A DNA stretch of 64,000 nt from Brachycybe producta (Eukaryota; Arthropoda; Diplopoda; Playtdesmida; Andrognathidae). The notes under the pieces were generated by a model that did not search any database, had not been told where the DNA came from, and saw nothing but the letters and a program-made list of their open reading frames with translations. Below, in pieces: positions 1 to 10,450 of this stretch. Made by a program: the position numbers and the translations under genes. Position 1 is the first letter of the stretch. The number at the start of each line of letters is the position of its first letter. Location of the stretch: positions 2,316,550 to 2,380,549 of the forward strand of contig JAUPFP010000002.1 of NCBI GenBank assembly GCA_036925085.1, written 5' to 3'.

Positions 1-474
1 CAAGTCATTTAAAAGTTGTATTTTTCCAGTTATTTTCAGCTATATTGCTTGGTCGAGAAAAAATATTCTATTTTCTTTTTTTACCTTCTAATGGCGTGGA
101 AAACTTTCTTTTTATACTGCTTTAGAATCGCTAAAAATGTAGAGTCAATCAAATAATGCTTTGAGGTGCATCAAACCATACTAAAATTTGGATTTTTTTC
201 GAATTTAAGCAATATTTTTTCTCTTCATGTGTTATTTTAATAAGAAGTTTTATAGGTGATTATGGTCTTACTATAATAAATTAACGAGGATTAGAATGAA
301 ACTGAAGCATGTAGTCAATAAACTTTTAATAAAACATTTTAAAACTATGTTAAAGGATAGCTACCAAATAAGCTATGCCTTTTAACTACAAGGTAGCAAA
401 ATATACGAGTATAACTGTTTCAGAACAAAATGGAGAACTTGGAATGTCTAAAACGATTAAAAAAAAGTAGTGAT
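1..474. other. AT-rich spacer, no gene seen
   Basis: Low-GC DNA with no long reading frame and no repeat structure I recognise. Its first 16 bases match those at the right edge of element E2 (45223-45238), which is listed as a finding. Confidence 0.5.
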
Positions 475-1231
475 TTACTCGACCTTAAAGTGTTTTTTGG
501 TTTCAAAACACCGCATAATTTTGTGTGATTCCAATTTTGACATGATGAAGCCATCGCGTGCTGATTTCCCACAAACCGTGGACGAAGCCTCTGTAACCAG
601 CTTCACCAGTCTTTCGACAGCTTGAGTGTGGCATGGTAATGGAAGATGTGTCATGACTGGTAGATCATCCCCAGAACTGCTCTGTGTCATAGTAACGAGG
701 CGATGAAGTTCACTGTCCTGTATGTGTTTGGTCAAGGGAGGCTCAGTTACTTGACACTTCTGCCAATTTATCATATCGATGTAATCCCCAGCAGTAAACT
801 GGATATCTGGGATCTTGAATTTTCTGGTTTGTCCAGAAGGTTAGGTTTGTGCTTTTACAATTCGTCTTAACCCCAGTTCTTGGATGTTCTTACGATCATC
901 TGTCAACATCGCCAGAATTTTATCAACCCCACCAATTTTCATTTGTTTTAATGTTCTTTGATCTTGCAAAAAAGACTTCCATTTTCGGGACTTTTTTTGG
1001 TTTTTCACATTTGCATGATGAAAATTTTGTGCATTTGCAAGCAGCCACATCAAAAAGTTTTTCTGAATCCTTTTTTAAAGCATATAAATTTAATTCAAAT
1101 GTTTGACTTCCTTTTCGGCCTATACTTCTGAAAAAGTTCCGATACTTTCCATGATACGTTTCTATCATTTTCAAGACTCGGTTTCTTGGAATAGAAGCTG
1201 TAACCCATATTTCTTCAATTTTTGCGGCCAA
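475..1231 (-). pseudogene. Degraded transposon-associated ORF, C-terminal part
   Basis: Three minus-strand segments join into one protein-like sequence. The first (1231 to about 990) has a basic region and a Cys cluster, DVAACKCTKFSSCKC, followed by KVPK. A one-base frameshift leads into FLQDQRTLKQMKIGG (about 985-845), then an in-frame stop near 842. The same frame continues to 475 with LPCHTQAVERLVKLVTEAS, RDGF and FETK blocks. The Cys/FL.DQR and CHTQAVER blocks resemble an abundant, functionally unassigned multi-copy family of invertebrate genomes that I associate with DNA transposons; that link is recalled, not tested. One frameshift and one stop make this copy non-functional. A poorly assembled exon of a host paralogue is the alternative. 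Confidence 0.6.
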
Positions 1232-1995
1232 GATATGGGAAATTTGACTTACTGTTGGCTCCTTCTTCTTTTCTGCTCATAGTGTTTTCCGTAAATAAGG
1301 TAGCATCTCATCACATCACCGTAACTTGGCAGAACTTGTTTATTCAACTGAGATGGGAAACCAAAAACAATACTCTCATCCGCACCACGAGTTACTACAC
1401 TACTTACTTTAGCTGTCATTGTTTAAATGTTTAGTCTTTACAAAACACCAAATGATACATCTCGTTCCTTCTTTACTAGCAGTCTGATAAATTTAAATAG
1501 GATTCCAGTGTTTGTTTATACTTGTCAATTCCAGGAATAATGAAACATGGAACTCCCATCTCGCGCCCCGTCCCTACGAACGGGAACAGCGGCGATCGAG
1601 GATTACCAAGAATTTTCTCCCCTCATTCTATCATGTCAATGCTCGAATGATCTGCAATTGTTCACGTCGTTTTTTATTACTACTCTTGCAAATATTAATA
1701 TTTGTTTCACTTTTCTGTTTACATAGGATACGTCTCTACTCTCGATTCAAGCATTTAAATTTTTTTCTTACAGTTACTGAATAAAAAAATAAAAAGTGTC
1801 AAAAATGGCAAAAATCATGAAAATTTCGAATGTTTGAGGGGTTTGCGGCACCTCAAGATGGTTTTTGATCGAGCCCCGGTTTTGGCTACTTGATATTGAT
1901 GGCAAAAGGCAACTTTTGCCAATTATTATGAAACGATTTCACAAAATTCATTTTTTCGTTCCACCCTAATATACAGTGATTTGGAAAAATGATCA
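1232..1995. other. Spacer, no gene seen
   Basis: Contains only short open frames without recognisable motifs. The sequence just beyond the pseudogene start may be further degraded parts of the same ORF. Confidence 0.4.
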
Positions 1996-1999
1996 TTAA

Positions 2000-2766
2000 G
2001 AGGGTGTTTGGTAAAAAAGAAGCCATGCATATGCGACGAGTCGATTATTTTGCCTGTAGGCGGTGTGAGTAGTTGATACAGGTGGAAAGCACTATCTCTA
2101 TGACTTCTCGCTTCTCAATGAAAATATGAAAAACACGCCGATTGGTTGTTTTTTCTAGAATTCGTTTAATAGTTCTGGTACGTTAACTGCTCCTCCTGAT
2201 CAATGATAATCGATTTTGAAAACTGTTTCCAATACTTCAATGATACGAAATCAATATGAAACGATTTTGATTAAAAAAAAATCATAAATAAACTTTTTAT
2301 TGATTGTTAAATAAATGTCCCATGTATGTTCAATGCAAATAAATCAAAATAAAACGATCAATAAAAAGTTTATTTCTAAGCTATTTTGATTTAAAAAATT
2401 TCTTTTATTTGTAATTCGTATTATTGAAGTATTGAAAACAGTTTTCAAAATCAATTATCATTGATCAGGAGGAGCAGTTTACATACCAGAACTATCATAA
2501 GAATTCTAGAAGAAAAACAACCAATCAGCGTGTTTTTCAGAGTGTTTTCAGCCACGAATTCGCGCGCTGGCAATTCGTGCGCTCCTCCCTTTTTTTAAAA
2601 AGACCAACGTGCACTCCTCCTGTTTGGAAATAGAACAACCCTCACTCAACGGTCTCTATGACGAATCTTTTTCTTTGTCAACTGCTGAGCCTCACCTACA
2701 CTTCAAAGTCGACGCAGTCCACAACCGTCAAAAATATGCATGTCTTGTTTTTTACCAAACACCCTC
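2000..2766. mobile_element. piggyBac-like foldback MITE
   Basis: The ends are perfect inverted repeats, GAGGGTGTTTGGTAAAAAA and its complement. They are flanked by TTAA at 1996-1999 and 2767-2770, the target-site duplication typical of piggyBac-type elements. Inside, arms of about 125 bp (2130-2250 and 2415-2540) are inverted copies at roughly 85-90% identity, and a further inner palindrome surrounds about 2285-2375. The element could therefore fold almost completely. There is no transposase frame, so it is non-autonomous. Confidence 0.8.
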
Positions 2767-2925
2767 TTAAGAGGGTATTTGGTAAAAATACAAGAAGAAG
2801 AACAAGAATTGGGGGCGTTGCTGGTAGTAAGTAATAGATCAACCTGATTGGTTGCACAATTTTCTAAAGGGTCCTCCTCTAAGATGAGCCGTTATATACA
2901 AGAAATAGTTAAAAAGAAATAGTTA
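2767..2925. mobile_element. Truncated second copy of the TTAA MITE
   Basis: Directly after the shared TTAA a second end starts (GAGGGTATTTGGTAAAAA). It keeps a diverged version of the internal GATTGGTTG...TTTTCTA block and then stops near the 3' remnant of element E1. The matching right end is absent, so the junction at about 2925 probably marks a deletion that removed both the MITE's right half and E1's 3' LTR. Confidence 0.55.
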
Positions 2926-2956
2926 CGTTTTTTATTTTTTATAAATTTTTTGAAAA

Positions 2957-2976
2957 CACCACCCGGATGGGTGGTG
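2957..2976 (-). promoter_or_regulatory. Conserved 3' hairpin of E1
   Basis: An 8-bp perfect stem, CACCACCC / GGGTGGTG, closes a GGAT loop just downstream of the post-pol ORF. The same hairpin core is found in E2 at 23814-23829 although flanking sequence differs. It may be an RNA structure near the 3' end of the transcript; its role is unknown. Confidence 0.5.
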
Positions 2977-3159
2977 ACCCCACGAGTCATGGGGTGGTGC
3001 AGCTATCCCTACTGTGGAGGGTGGGGAAGGTCCTGGATCCATGAATCCTCGGGAAACTGGCCTCATCGGTAGCTGGATGCGACAGAGAGTCATTGGCCCT
3101 GGTCGTCAGGTAGATCCCGGTAGAATATGTTGTGGATGTCCCGATCCCCTATGATCCAT

Positions 3160-4485
3160 GAGAGGACCGTTTGTCGTAGAGGGTAGCCCAAGCGGCGTTC
3201 CATAGGACGGCGATCCGGTAACGGGGATCCGGTTCCAGGATGTAGTGGCGACCAGTGCGGAACATCTGGCCAGCCGGCAGTCCGAAGACAGAGTTGACGA
3301 AAGCCCCCAAAAGGGCGGTCGTGGCTTTGTCAACAGTCTCCGGCGAAACTCAACATCTCAACAATCTTCCGTTTTGGGAAGACGATGGTGATGAGGATAC
3401 TCGTTCGGAGGGAAAGCCCTACGAGGTATCATTCTCACAGAGGGAGGTCCAATCGAGGGAACCCTTCCTCAAACATGAAGTGTCCTATGTAGAGGGTTTT
3501 GGCGGAGCGTACCTCGCGCTACCAAGCAATCCACCGGTTGTTGAGAAGTCTTTCACCGGAAGTGGCCGTTTGGAATGGACGATCCAGCGGTAACCACCCC
3601 ATTGTAGTCCCGGAAGGGGGTACCGTGGGCGGTGCGGCCGGTCGTGGTGGCTCGGAGACTGCAGGCTTACTACTAGTCGATGTGCCCACGATTGGCGTGG
3701 CATGGCATGGCTGATATCAGCATTGACTCCCGGTACCAAAAAGGTTCCAGAGATGTTGCGGATGAAGATGGTTCCAGAGATATCGATGGTGTTATAGGCA
3801 GTGGAGGTGATGCCGGATGTTGGAATGGCTCCGGAGGTGTCAAAGCGACTGAGGACGAATATGCTGACAAGGTGGTCATTGAGGTGGGCGACGAACTGGA
3901 AGGCAACGGCGATTGTATAGCTGATGGTGCAGATTGTTGGGCCCCTTGTAGGTGGCCCCTATCTGTACAAGCTCTTCTTTCGGGAGTTGCCCCATACAGG
4001 GAAGACCCAGCTCGTCGAGGTGGGCACAAACTGCACGAAGGTAGGTCAGGCTTTCCTCCCTTTGGATTTTGTCTTTGGCCGCCTGCCGCATGGCAGCTTC
4101 TTGCTGCATCTTCAGGTGAAGGTCCTCGAAGGTCCCACCTCCCCGCATTTTCTTTGCGGAGCGGCTCTACCCGGGAGGGCCTGTCCAGGCACGACGCTGT
4201 CGTGGAAGGCCTGGTTGACCTCCCCCATGCCAATGTATTGATGTCAATGTGGTCCTGCCACTCCTCCCACTCCTCCCAGTAGTGTTTCAATGATGTAATG
4301 TCGAAAGGAACAATGCTGCTGGGAGCACCTGGCTTCCCTTTGCGTCTGACGTTTGCTGGACGCTTGAAGTTGCAGAAGGCACTGGCGTTGCCCGCCACTT
4401 GCTGTTCAGATGTCGGAGTTGGTGAGGGTGGTTTGGCGGTCCCTGCCGTTCCACTCTCGAAGTCGTCACTAGAAGAGGAGGACAT
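3160..4485 (-). pseudogene. E1 post-pol ORF, broken
   Basis: A start at 4485 gives an N-terminal part beginning with a Ser-rich acidic stretch, then a basic NFKRPANVRRKGKPG segment and a HYWEEWEEWQDHID block. After a frameshift near 4150-4190 the likely frame is RGGGTFEDLHLKMQQEAAMR..., an amphipathic, probably coiled-coil region. Further frame changes lead to LLNNRWIAW (about 3510-3535), then TLYIGHFMFEEGFPR (about 3460-3505) and ALLGAFVNSVFGLPAG (about 3270-3320). These last blocks match the post-pol ORFs of E2 and, more distantly, A and B. Position after pol is where env lies in some gypsy elements, but I see no signal peptide or membrane segment in this copy. Function unknown. Confidence 0.6.
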
Positions 4486-5850
4486 TCATCGACTTCCTCT
4501 CCAAGATTTACGGCCCGACATAATTAAAATAGTTTTGAAAAAGTTCTTACTTGAAAGAATGTCCCGCTGATAGATACTTCTGAACAATAGCAGAAATCGG
4601 TTCCCGATCACTCTGCTATTGACTATAAGAGATGAAAAAGTCTCGAAGGCTCGATGCACACACAAAATAACACACTTGTAATGTTTGATGACTTACAGGT
4701 GACACCAGGTGAAGACACACAAAATGAAAACTTAAAAAAACTTTGAAAATTTAAAAAACGTTTGTTGAATTTGTTGAAGAATTCGGAAGACGAAGGGTGT
4801 AATCGATTGCTCTTTCAGAAAAGGAACAAGTGGAATGATTGACCACATTTTGGTCTTTTTTTCTATATTTGTTTCTAAATTTGGAAGTTCGAAGGGCCGG
4901 CCCCTTTTGGAATGGGATGCCTTACTCTAATTGGTTTTTGTTTTACTTTATTTTCATTTATTGGGGGTGGGGGTTGTCCCACCAATAATAAATACCGAGA
5001 GGTGTCTTGATCCAGTTCTTATTAGGCCGGTCCCTGTTTATTATTTTGAATAAACAGATGAGTCTCGAAGGGAAAGAGCTGTTATTTTCTTTCACACCGA
5101 GGTGTAAAGTTGCCCATTAACTCTCTCCCTCTCTTGATGCGAAAATAAACACTGGTCAATAAGGTCACCAGTGTACCTTATTGTTTGTTATGGTTTTTGG
5201 GAGGGGTTAATTCATCAGGAACTTTATCACTTAATTGAAGGTGGCAAGTTCCGAGTTTTTTGGTTTTTAATTGATCTCTCTGAATTGTCTTCCGTTATTT
5301 TCGTTCTTCATTTTCTCTCTTCTTCTATTGTTTGTTTTCCTTTGAAGTTCTTGAGGTGTACATCGATTTGGCCCCCAGACATTTCACTCTTTGAAGTTTT
5401 CTTTTTTTCCTTAACTGTCGCGGTCAATGACGTCCGTTCATGATAAGGGGACATGGTGTATATTCTTTATGCCCCTTTTTATGGTATTTTATTTATTATT
5501 TCTTTTGGACATCCTTGACTCGTTTGATGGTTTTTCAGGTACACCACGTGGTTGACAGTTGTTTTGGAGGCCATGTGGTTCCAGTGTAGTTATTGCGGTG
5601 GTTGCCAATGTGTAAATATTGGTGGCCATGTTGAAATATTAGAGTTGTGAGAATTTTTAAAGTTTGGGTGATATTTGAGAGTGTTCATAGGAGTTGTTGA
5701 TGTGTGAGGTTATTTATTCATCAGGGGGTTCCTTTTACCCCTCCCCCACCTCTTGACAACTGTCCTCAGTTCTCTCAAATTCCTCCCGCTTTCCTATTGT
5801 TGTTATTTGATGCTTATAGTGTTTATATCTATGTAATAGAATAAACACTA
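4486..5850 (-). other. E1 spacer with residual integrase tail
   Basis: T-rich on the plus strand, with no long frame. Bases 5690-5795 align with the region of E2 that encodes the end of integrase (E2 25190-25300, KLRTVV). The RT, RNase H and integrase core that should follow are absent, so the deletion junction lies at about 5795-5850. The rest resembles, but is longer than, the E2 spacer at 24760-25140. Confidence 0.5.
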
Positions 5851-5854
5851 ATGG

Positions 5855-6640
5855 ATTATTGTTCTATCTGTCACATTGGGTGTCTTGATAGCATTGGTGG
5901 CCAATCGCAGATCGATGTCACTTCCGGAGTAGAGGTTTTTAGACCACCCCAGAGGCGTTGTTGGATTTATCAACAGCCTCTGATGAAGTCTCTCCCAGAG
6001 CCCATTCGATGTGTGCTTCGATGCATTTTTGCCGAAGTGTGGACTCAAAGAGGTCGTCCTCTAAGTATACTTTGTTTGGCATCATGGGCACGGTGAAATG
6101 TAAAGCTCGGCCCAGGTCTCCGCCTAGGATAGCCTCGGGCTGGCCGACAACCACCAGCAGGTGTCCTTACACAGCATGGGTGCCCTGCTGAACCATTGCG
6201 GTGAGACTTCCCACCACAGTGATCTTCAGGCCTCCCACACCCTGGATGTTGGGTGGAATTAACACAGGCTCGATTTCGAACTTGTGTTTCTGTGCGAGTT
6301 CAACTGATATGATGCTTCCCATAGCTCCGGTGTCCGCAAGCATACGTGTAACTTCCCCATTGATGGTGACGGCAATGTGTGGATGTCTGTCGCTAGCATC
6401 GTATTCTCCGACTTCCTGAGGTGAACAGCTGTTGACCAGCTGGTGATATACCGTCTTCATGAGTTTCCGGCAGCAGAAATTACCCTTCGTCGGTGGTTGG
6501 GTGCCGGGGGCCATGACGGCTACTGTTTGATTATCGCGGCACCCTTCCGCCTCCATAGATGCGGAGAGGACGTCGAGCGTGTCCTGCCACATGATCAATT
6601 TGGCTGAGGTCCATGCTCGCATAGGAGCTTGGCTGATCAC
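5855..6640 (-). pseudogene. E1 protease region of pol
   Basis: Retroviral-type aspartic protease. The active-site block reads RMLADTGAMGSIIS (about 6320-6360), followed by the flap-like GVGGLKITVVGS stretch. After a frameshift near 6160 comes EAILGGDLGRAL, the second conserved protease motif, and then a YLEDDLFES block shared with E2. Upstream, ILAPG/VMAPG and FCCRKLMK blocks also match E2. The frameshift breaks the copy. Confidence 0.75.
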
Positions 6641-8439
6641 CAGAACTGGTATATTCTCGGAATCGTCAGAATTGGGTTTCTCAGCCTTGGTAGCGGAATT
6701 TGGAGCTGGGAGAGGGACTCGATAAATTTGTCTCCCTAGTCAGACTAATGCGAACTCAGCTCCGTTTTGGTGATTACATCCGTTTCAGGCACCTCCTCCT
6801 CGGTGTCATAATCAGTGACCGGTTCTCCAAGCTGCTTGATGGTGACTTTATTCTTCGGCTGGCGACATTCACGGAGGGAATGACCCAACTTCCCACAATT
6901 ATAGCATGTCGACTTACTCTTGTCGAATGTGCGTGTGGTGTCTTGTTTGGTGTCCGTTGTAGAATGTCGCCCCAAATTAGTTGTTGCAGTTTGGTTCGGC
7001 TTTTTGTCATGCTTAGAATGGTGTCTGTGGTATTTAGAGCTGGCAGTTGCCGCCTGCTCTTTATTGGTCTTCGATGCTTCTTTACCAGTTTGTGCGCCAG
7101 ATGCAGCCTTCGGTTCCATTGGCCATTGGTTCAAGGACAGCAGAACCACCTCTACATTGAGGACAGCATTTGTGAAGTCTGTGAAGGATGTAGTGGCTGC
7201 GTGATGGACGGCATTTCGAAGGATAGGATACAAGGCACGATGTAACTGGTTTATGCACAGTTGGTCATCCATATGTGGATAGACACGGTCGCTGAGGGCC
7301 ATAAATTTCCTAATGAAGGCTTGTGTACTCTCGCCTTCCGCTTGAAGCATCTCCATATACTGCTTCTAAACGATGGGTAATTCGTTCAGTCTACCAAACG
7401 TGCCCACCATTCGTATTCTCAGCTCGGGCCACAGAATACCCCGACATTCATACTTCAGCTTGCTCAACCACATGCGGGCAGCCCCAGTAAGGCATCCAGT
7501 GAGATATTCCTCCTTATGGAGGTCAGTCCAGTCATACAGGTGGGCCACTTCCTCATTCTTCCAGGAAAGGCCAAAATCCTGTCAATCCATCGAATTTTTG
7601 GATTGTATCGGCTTGGTGACGGCCTTTGTATTTCATGTTGAAATCGTCAGTCGAGGTCTCCCTGGGGCTGGGCAGTAGATGCTGTCTTGTACATTTGACA
7701 TCCAAGCGGCCATTGGTGCTGCCACTTGTGGTACAAACCGTGGTGCATGAACTGAAGGGTCTTGTGTCGGGTCTGAGTGTGGAATCCGACTCTGCTGATG
7801 TGCAGTACGTGGAGAATCAGCACAGGTTGTAGTTGGTAGTGCGTGCAGTTGCTCCGCACTCTCGTCTCTACCTTGCTGATAGTCTGACTGGCCTTGACAC
7901 CATTGTGGAGTGTATTGCCAGTCAGGGTGGCGTGGTAGATGGCGTGATGTATGGTGATGGTCATGACGATCATGATGCGGAACATACGGCTCCCTTTAGC
8001 CATAATAGGAGGTAGCTGACAGGTCTGAATTGTCATCATGACGACGTGTGCATGTTGTCCGCCGCGATGTTGTTGGCCGATTTGGTGTGAACCGGTCGTC
8101 CATGAGCCGGCCCACGTGTTCTGCTAACGTGGTCACCTGTTGTGATAACTCGAGAAGACTAGGCTCAATTGGCTGTAGCGGTGGTGTTGCATCATTAACA
8201 ACGATGGGGTTATCTTGCGAATTCTCATGAGAGCCCCGATGATCAGGCAGGAGGTCTGAAGATTTGTTTGAGGTGGCCATTGTTGACGATGTGGTGTGTA
8301 GAGTATAAGTGGTGCGGATCTGTGGTGAAGAGCGAGTCCTGCGACATCCGATTCGGTGTGTACAGCTCCGAGGGTTCTCGAGTACGCTCTGAGCGATACT
8401 TTGTGGTTCCGGATTGGGGTCCAGTATGAGGTGACTCAC
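6641..8439 (-). pseudogene. E1 gag
   Basis: Gag polyprotein, which forms the virus-like particle and binds RNA. The N-terminal part (8439 or 8280 start to about 8000) contains a LLELSQQVTTLAEHVGRL helix. A capsid-like region follows: IQKFDGLTGFWPFLEE (about 7570-7605), HLYDWTDLHKEEYLTGCLTGAARMWL, and a second helical half with ESTQAFIRKFMALSDRV. A zinc knuckle of CX2CX4HX4C type is at CYNCGKLGHSLREC (about 6865-6905). Frameshifts near 7560 and 7990-8040 and a stop near 7365 interrupt the frame. The gag of E2 shares the flanking regions but lacks this capsid/knuckle part. Confidence 0.75.
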
Positions 8440-8952
8440 TCAACACGCTGTTGCAGTAGCATCGTGGTTCTGTAAGTCGGTGTGCGTGTGCGTGCATTGG
8501 TAATTTGGTGCTTTTGTCGGTAACCGACACTCTCGTACCCTTATACATTGAGTAACGATGGATTACCTTCGCTTTGCCCGTGTAATTGTGTTGTTGTTGT
8601 TCACTGCCATATCTCTATACAGTCCAGTGGCGTTGTGTTGATGAAAGTGTTGCTTCCTCAGTTGGGCGTGATAGTGTCCAACTGGTGTATCGTTGTGTAT
8701 TCTTTATTGAGTCTTCTTGGAAGGATCTCTCGCTCAACACGTGGTATTTGGCGACCACATGGAGACTATGAGAGTTCTAGAATTCTCAATAAAAAAACAG
8801 CAGATGTATAATGCAAACTCGAGCGTGGTACACCACCCAATCGAATATTACACTGCAAGGAAATTGGAAATGCCTGAAGAAAGTGAACTAGAACGCGGTG
8901 CCCGCACACTTAGATTCACTAGTTCAGCAGAAAGAAAGAGTAAGAGTTTGAT

Positions 8953-9022
8953 GAAAGTTCAAGATGGCTGAACTTTCAGAAAAGGAACAAAAAGTCTAAA
9001 AGTCCAAGATGGCTGGGCTTTT
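8953..9022 (-). promoter_or_regulatory. Two leader stem-loops with shared loop
   Basis: Hairpin 1 has stem GAAAGTTC/GAACTTTC and loop AAGATGGCT (plus-strand reading). Hairpin 2 has stem AAAAGTCC/GGGCTTTT and the same 9-base loop. E2 carries the same pair at 43016-43040 and 43060-43086. The loop sequence is constant while stem bases vary. Confidence 0.6.
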
Positions 9023-10120
9023 ATAGTAAAGAGTGAAGAAAGCTGAATTGCTTTAAAGAGTAGAGGATTCTGGTGTGGTGCCCACACTCTAAAGAATCTG
9101 TTTTATTGAAAAAGCAATTCAGTGTTGAATGAAGAAAATGATGATTGTTCAACAAAGCAAAAAGCTTATTTAACAAGAAGAAATGTTCAGATGAGTGAAT
9201 TTCGAGGTCCTCACTGCTGGATGGCTCTGGATGAAAAGGGCAGAGTCACTGGTAGTGAGGAACTATATTGAGTAGAAAGAAGAGGTTCATAGGTGGTGCT
9301 GTGGTGGCCACTTCCGGTCGGATGGTTTATTGGAATGTCCGAAAGGAATGTTCAAATTGATGAGATGATGAAGTCCACCAGGTGGCACTTGATGGTCACC
9401 AGGATGAAGAACACAAACAGAGAGAAAAGTTCAAAAGAGAAGAGAACTTTTCTCCAAAAAGAGAAACTCCACCAGGGGCGCACAAGTGCGAGCCCTTTGG
9501 AAGAGTAGAAAGAAGAGAAGAGAAGACACAACAAAACACTCACATGGAGCGAAAAACCGCTCTGTTGGCGCTTTTTGAAGAGTTCCGGTCAATCCAAGAT
9601 GGCGGCCGGTGCTTCAATGGTGTTCAATGGAGATAGTTCATGTGAAGTAGTATTGAGGTGATGATGGTGAGTTTGAAGATGATGACTTGGGACATAGAGG
9701 GTCCCAAGGGAAGCATAATGGACGAACAAAAAGAACAAAGAGAAGAGGGGACAAGAGAGTCTTACGTGGCTAGATAAAGTGTGTTTAAGCTTGTAAGCCC
9801 CTAACAATGATACAGAGTTAGGGCAAAAACTTACTTGAAAATTAAAGATGAAGAGTGAAGTTAAAAAGCACATTTAAAAGACACATATGTCCTTTAAAGG
9901 CCTATTGATAGGTGAAAAGACAAGTAGATGATATTCGTTTGCTTACCTCACAATGATATGGAGTTTCGGCTAAGCAAACTCCTCTCGGAGGTTAAAAAGG
10001 TGCCTGAAGTGTTGCCCACCTACCAGAGTACAGAGAAGGGTTTCACTTCGAAGATTAAAGAAGAATTTAGAGTAACAGGGATGTTGATGAAAACATAGAA
10101 CACAAAAACATGGACGGAAA

Positions 10121-10325
10121 CACGTGTGTCCATAACAATTGCCTCCGTGTCGCCCCGAGTGCTAAGCGGATGTCAAACAAAAGTTCTTTCTCCACGTGTC
10201 TCTCTTGACAGGACACAGAATCGTGTGGTTGACACGTGGTGTGTAGCCACAATTCTTTTTCGTGATTCAACATTAAAACGGTGCCACGTGGTTGACTTTG
10301 ACACGATCGATGGTCTCCACACGTG
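10121..10325. promoter_or_regulatory. CACGTG (E-box) cluster in E1 leader
   Basis: Five exact CACGTG palindromes lie within about 205 bases just downstream of the 5' LTR. Three are retained at the equivalent place in E2 (44175, 44246, 44286). They could bind bHLH-type factors and act as an internal enhancer; this is inference from the motif alone. Confidence 0.45.
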
Positions 10326-10432
10326 GCTCCAACATAAAAAGGACGGACGAAGGATCGTGAGGCACAATCACGAAACTTTAGACAAAGGACGGCTTCTGTA
10401 GAAAAGTCGGGAAGAAGGCAAATGGAGGCATA

Positions 10433-10448
10433 CCTCGCACCTCCACCA
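10433..10448 (-). promoter_or_regulatory. Primer binding site of E1
   Basis: On the minus strand TGGTGGAGGTGCGAGG begins two bases after the LTR, where the tRNA primer of reverse transcription pairs. The same position reads TGGTAGAGGTGCGGG in E2 and TGGTGGAGGCGCCGGG in A. The cognate tRNA is not identified; a three-base offset reading, TGGAGG(C/T)GC, resembles a tRNA-Thr 3' end. Confidence 0.6.
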
Positions 10449-10450
10449 AA

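Larger units (their letters stand above)
8440..10432 (-). promoter_or_regulatory. E1 5' leader
   Basis: About 2 kb between the primer binding site and gag, far longer than usual. Patches are well conserved with the E2 leader (42498-44547), including the block around GGAGCGAAAAACCGCTCTG. It contains two AAGATGGCT-loop hairpins (8953-8977, 8998-9022), an AAGATGGCGGC site (9596-9606) and five CACGTG sites (10121, 10193, 10233, 10285, 10320). Short frames are not conserved, so it looks non-coding. Confidence 0.6.

Noticed and set aside
1512..1784. 90-codon plus-strand frame
   Set aside because: Low-complexity Leu/Phe-rich end, no motif, no second copy; compatible with chance in AT-rich DNA.
3106..3333. 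Minus-strand frame of 75 codons
   Set aside because: An alternative frame over the E1 post-pol ORF; the frame with ALLGAFVNSVFG is the one that matches E2.
3680..4282. 200-codon plus-strand frame
   Set aside because: It lies opposite the E1 post-pol ORF, which has homology to E2 while this frame has none.
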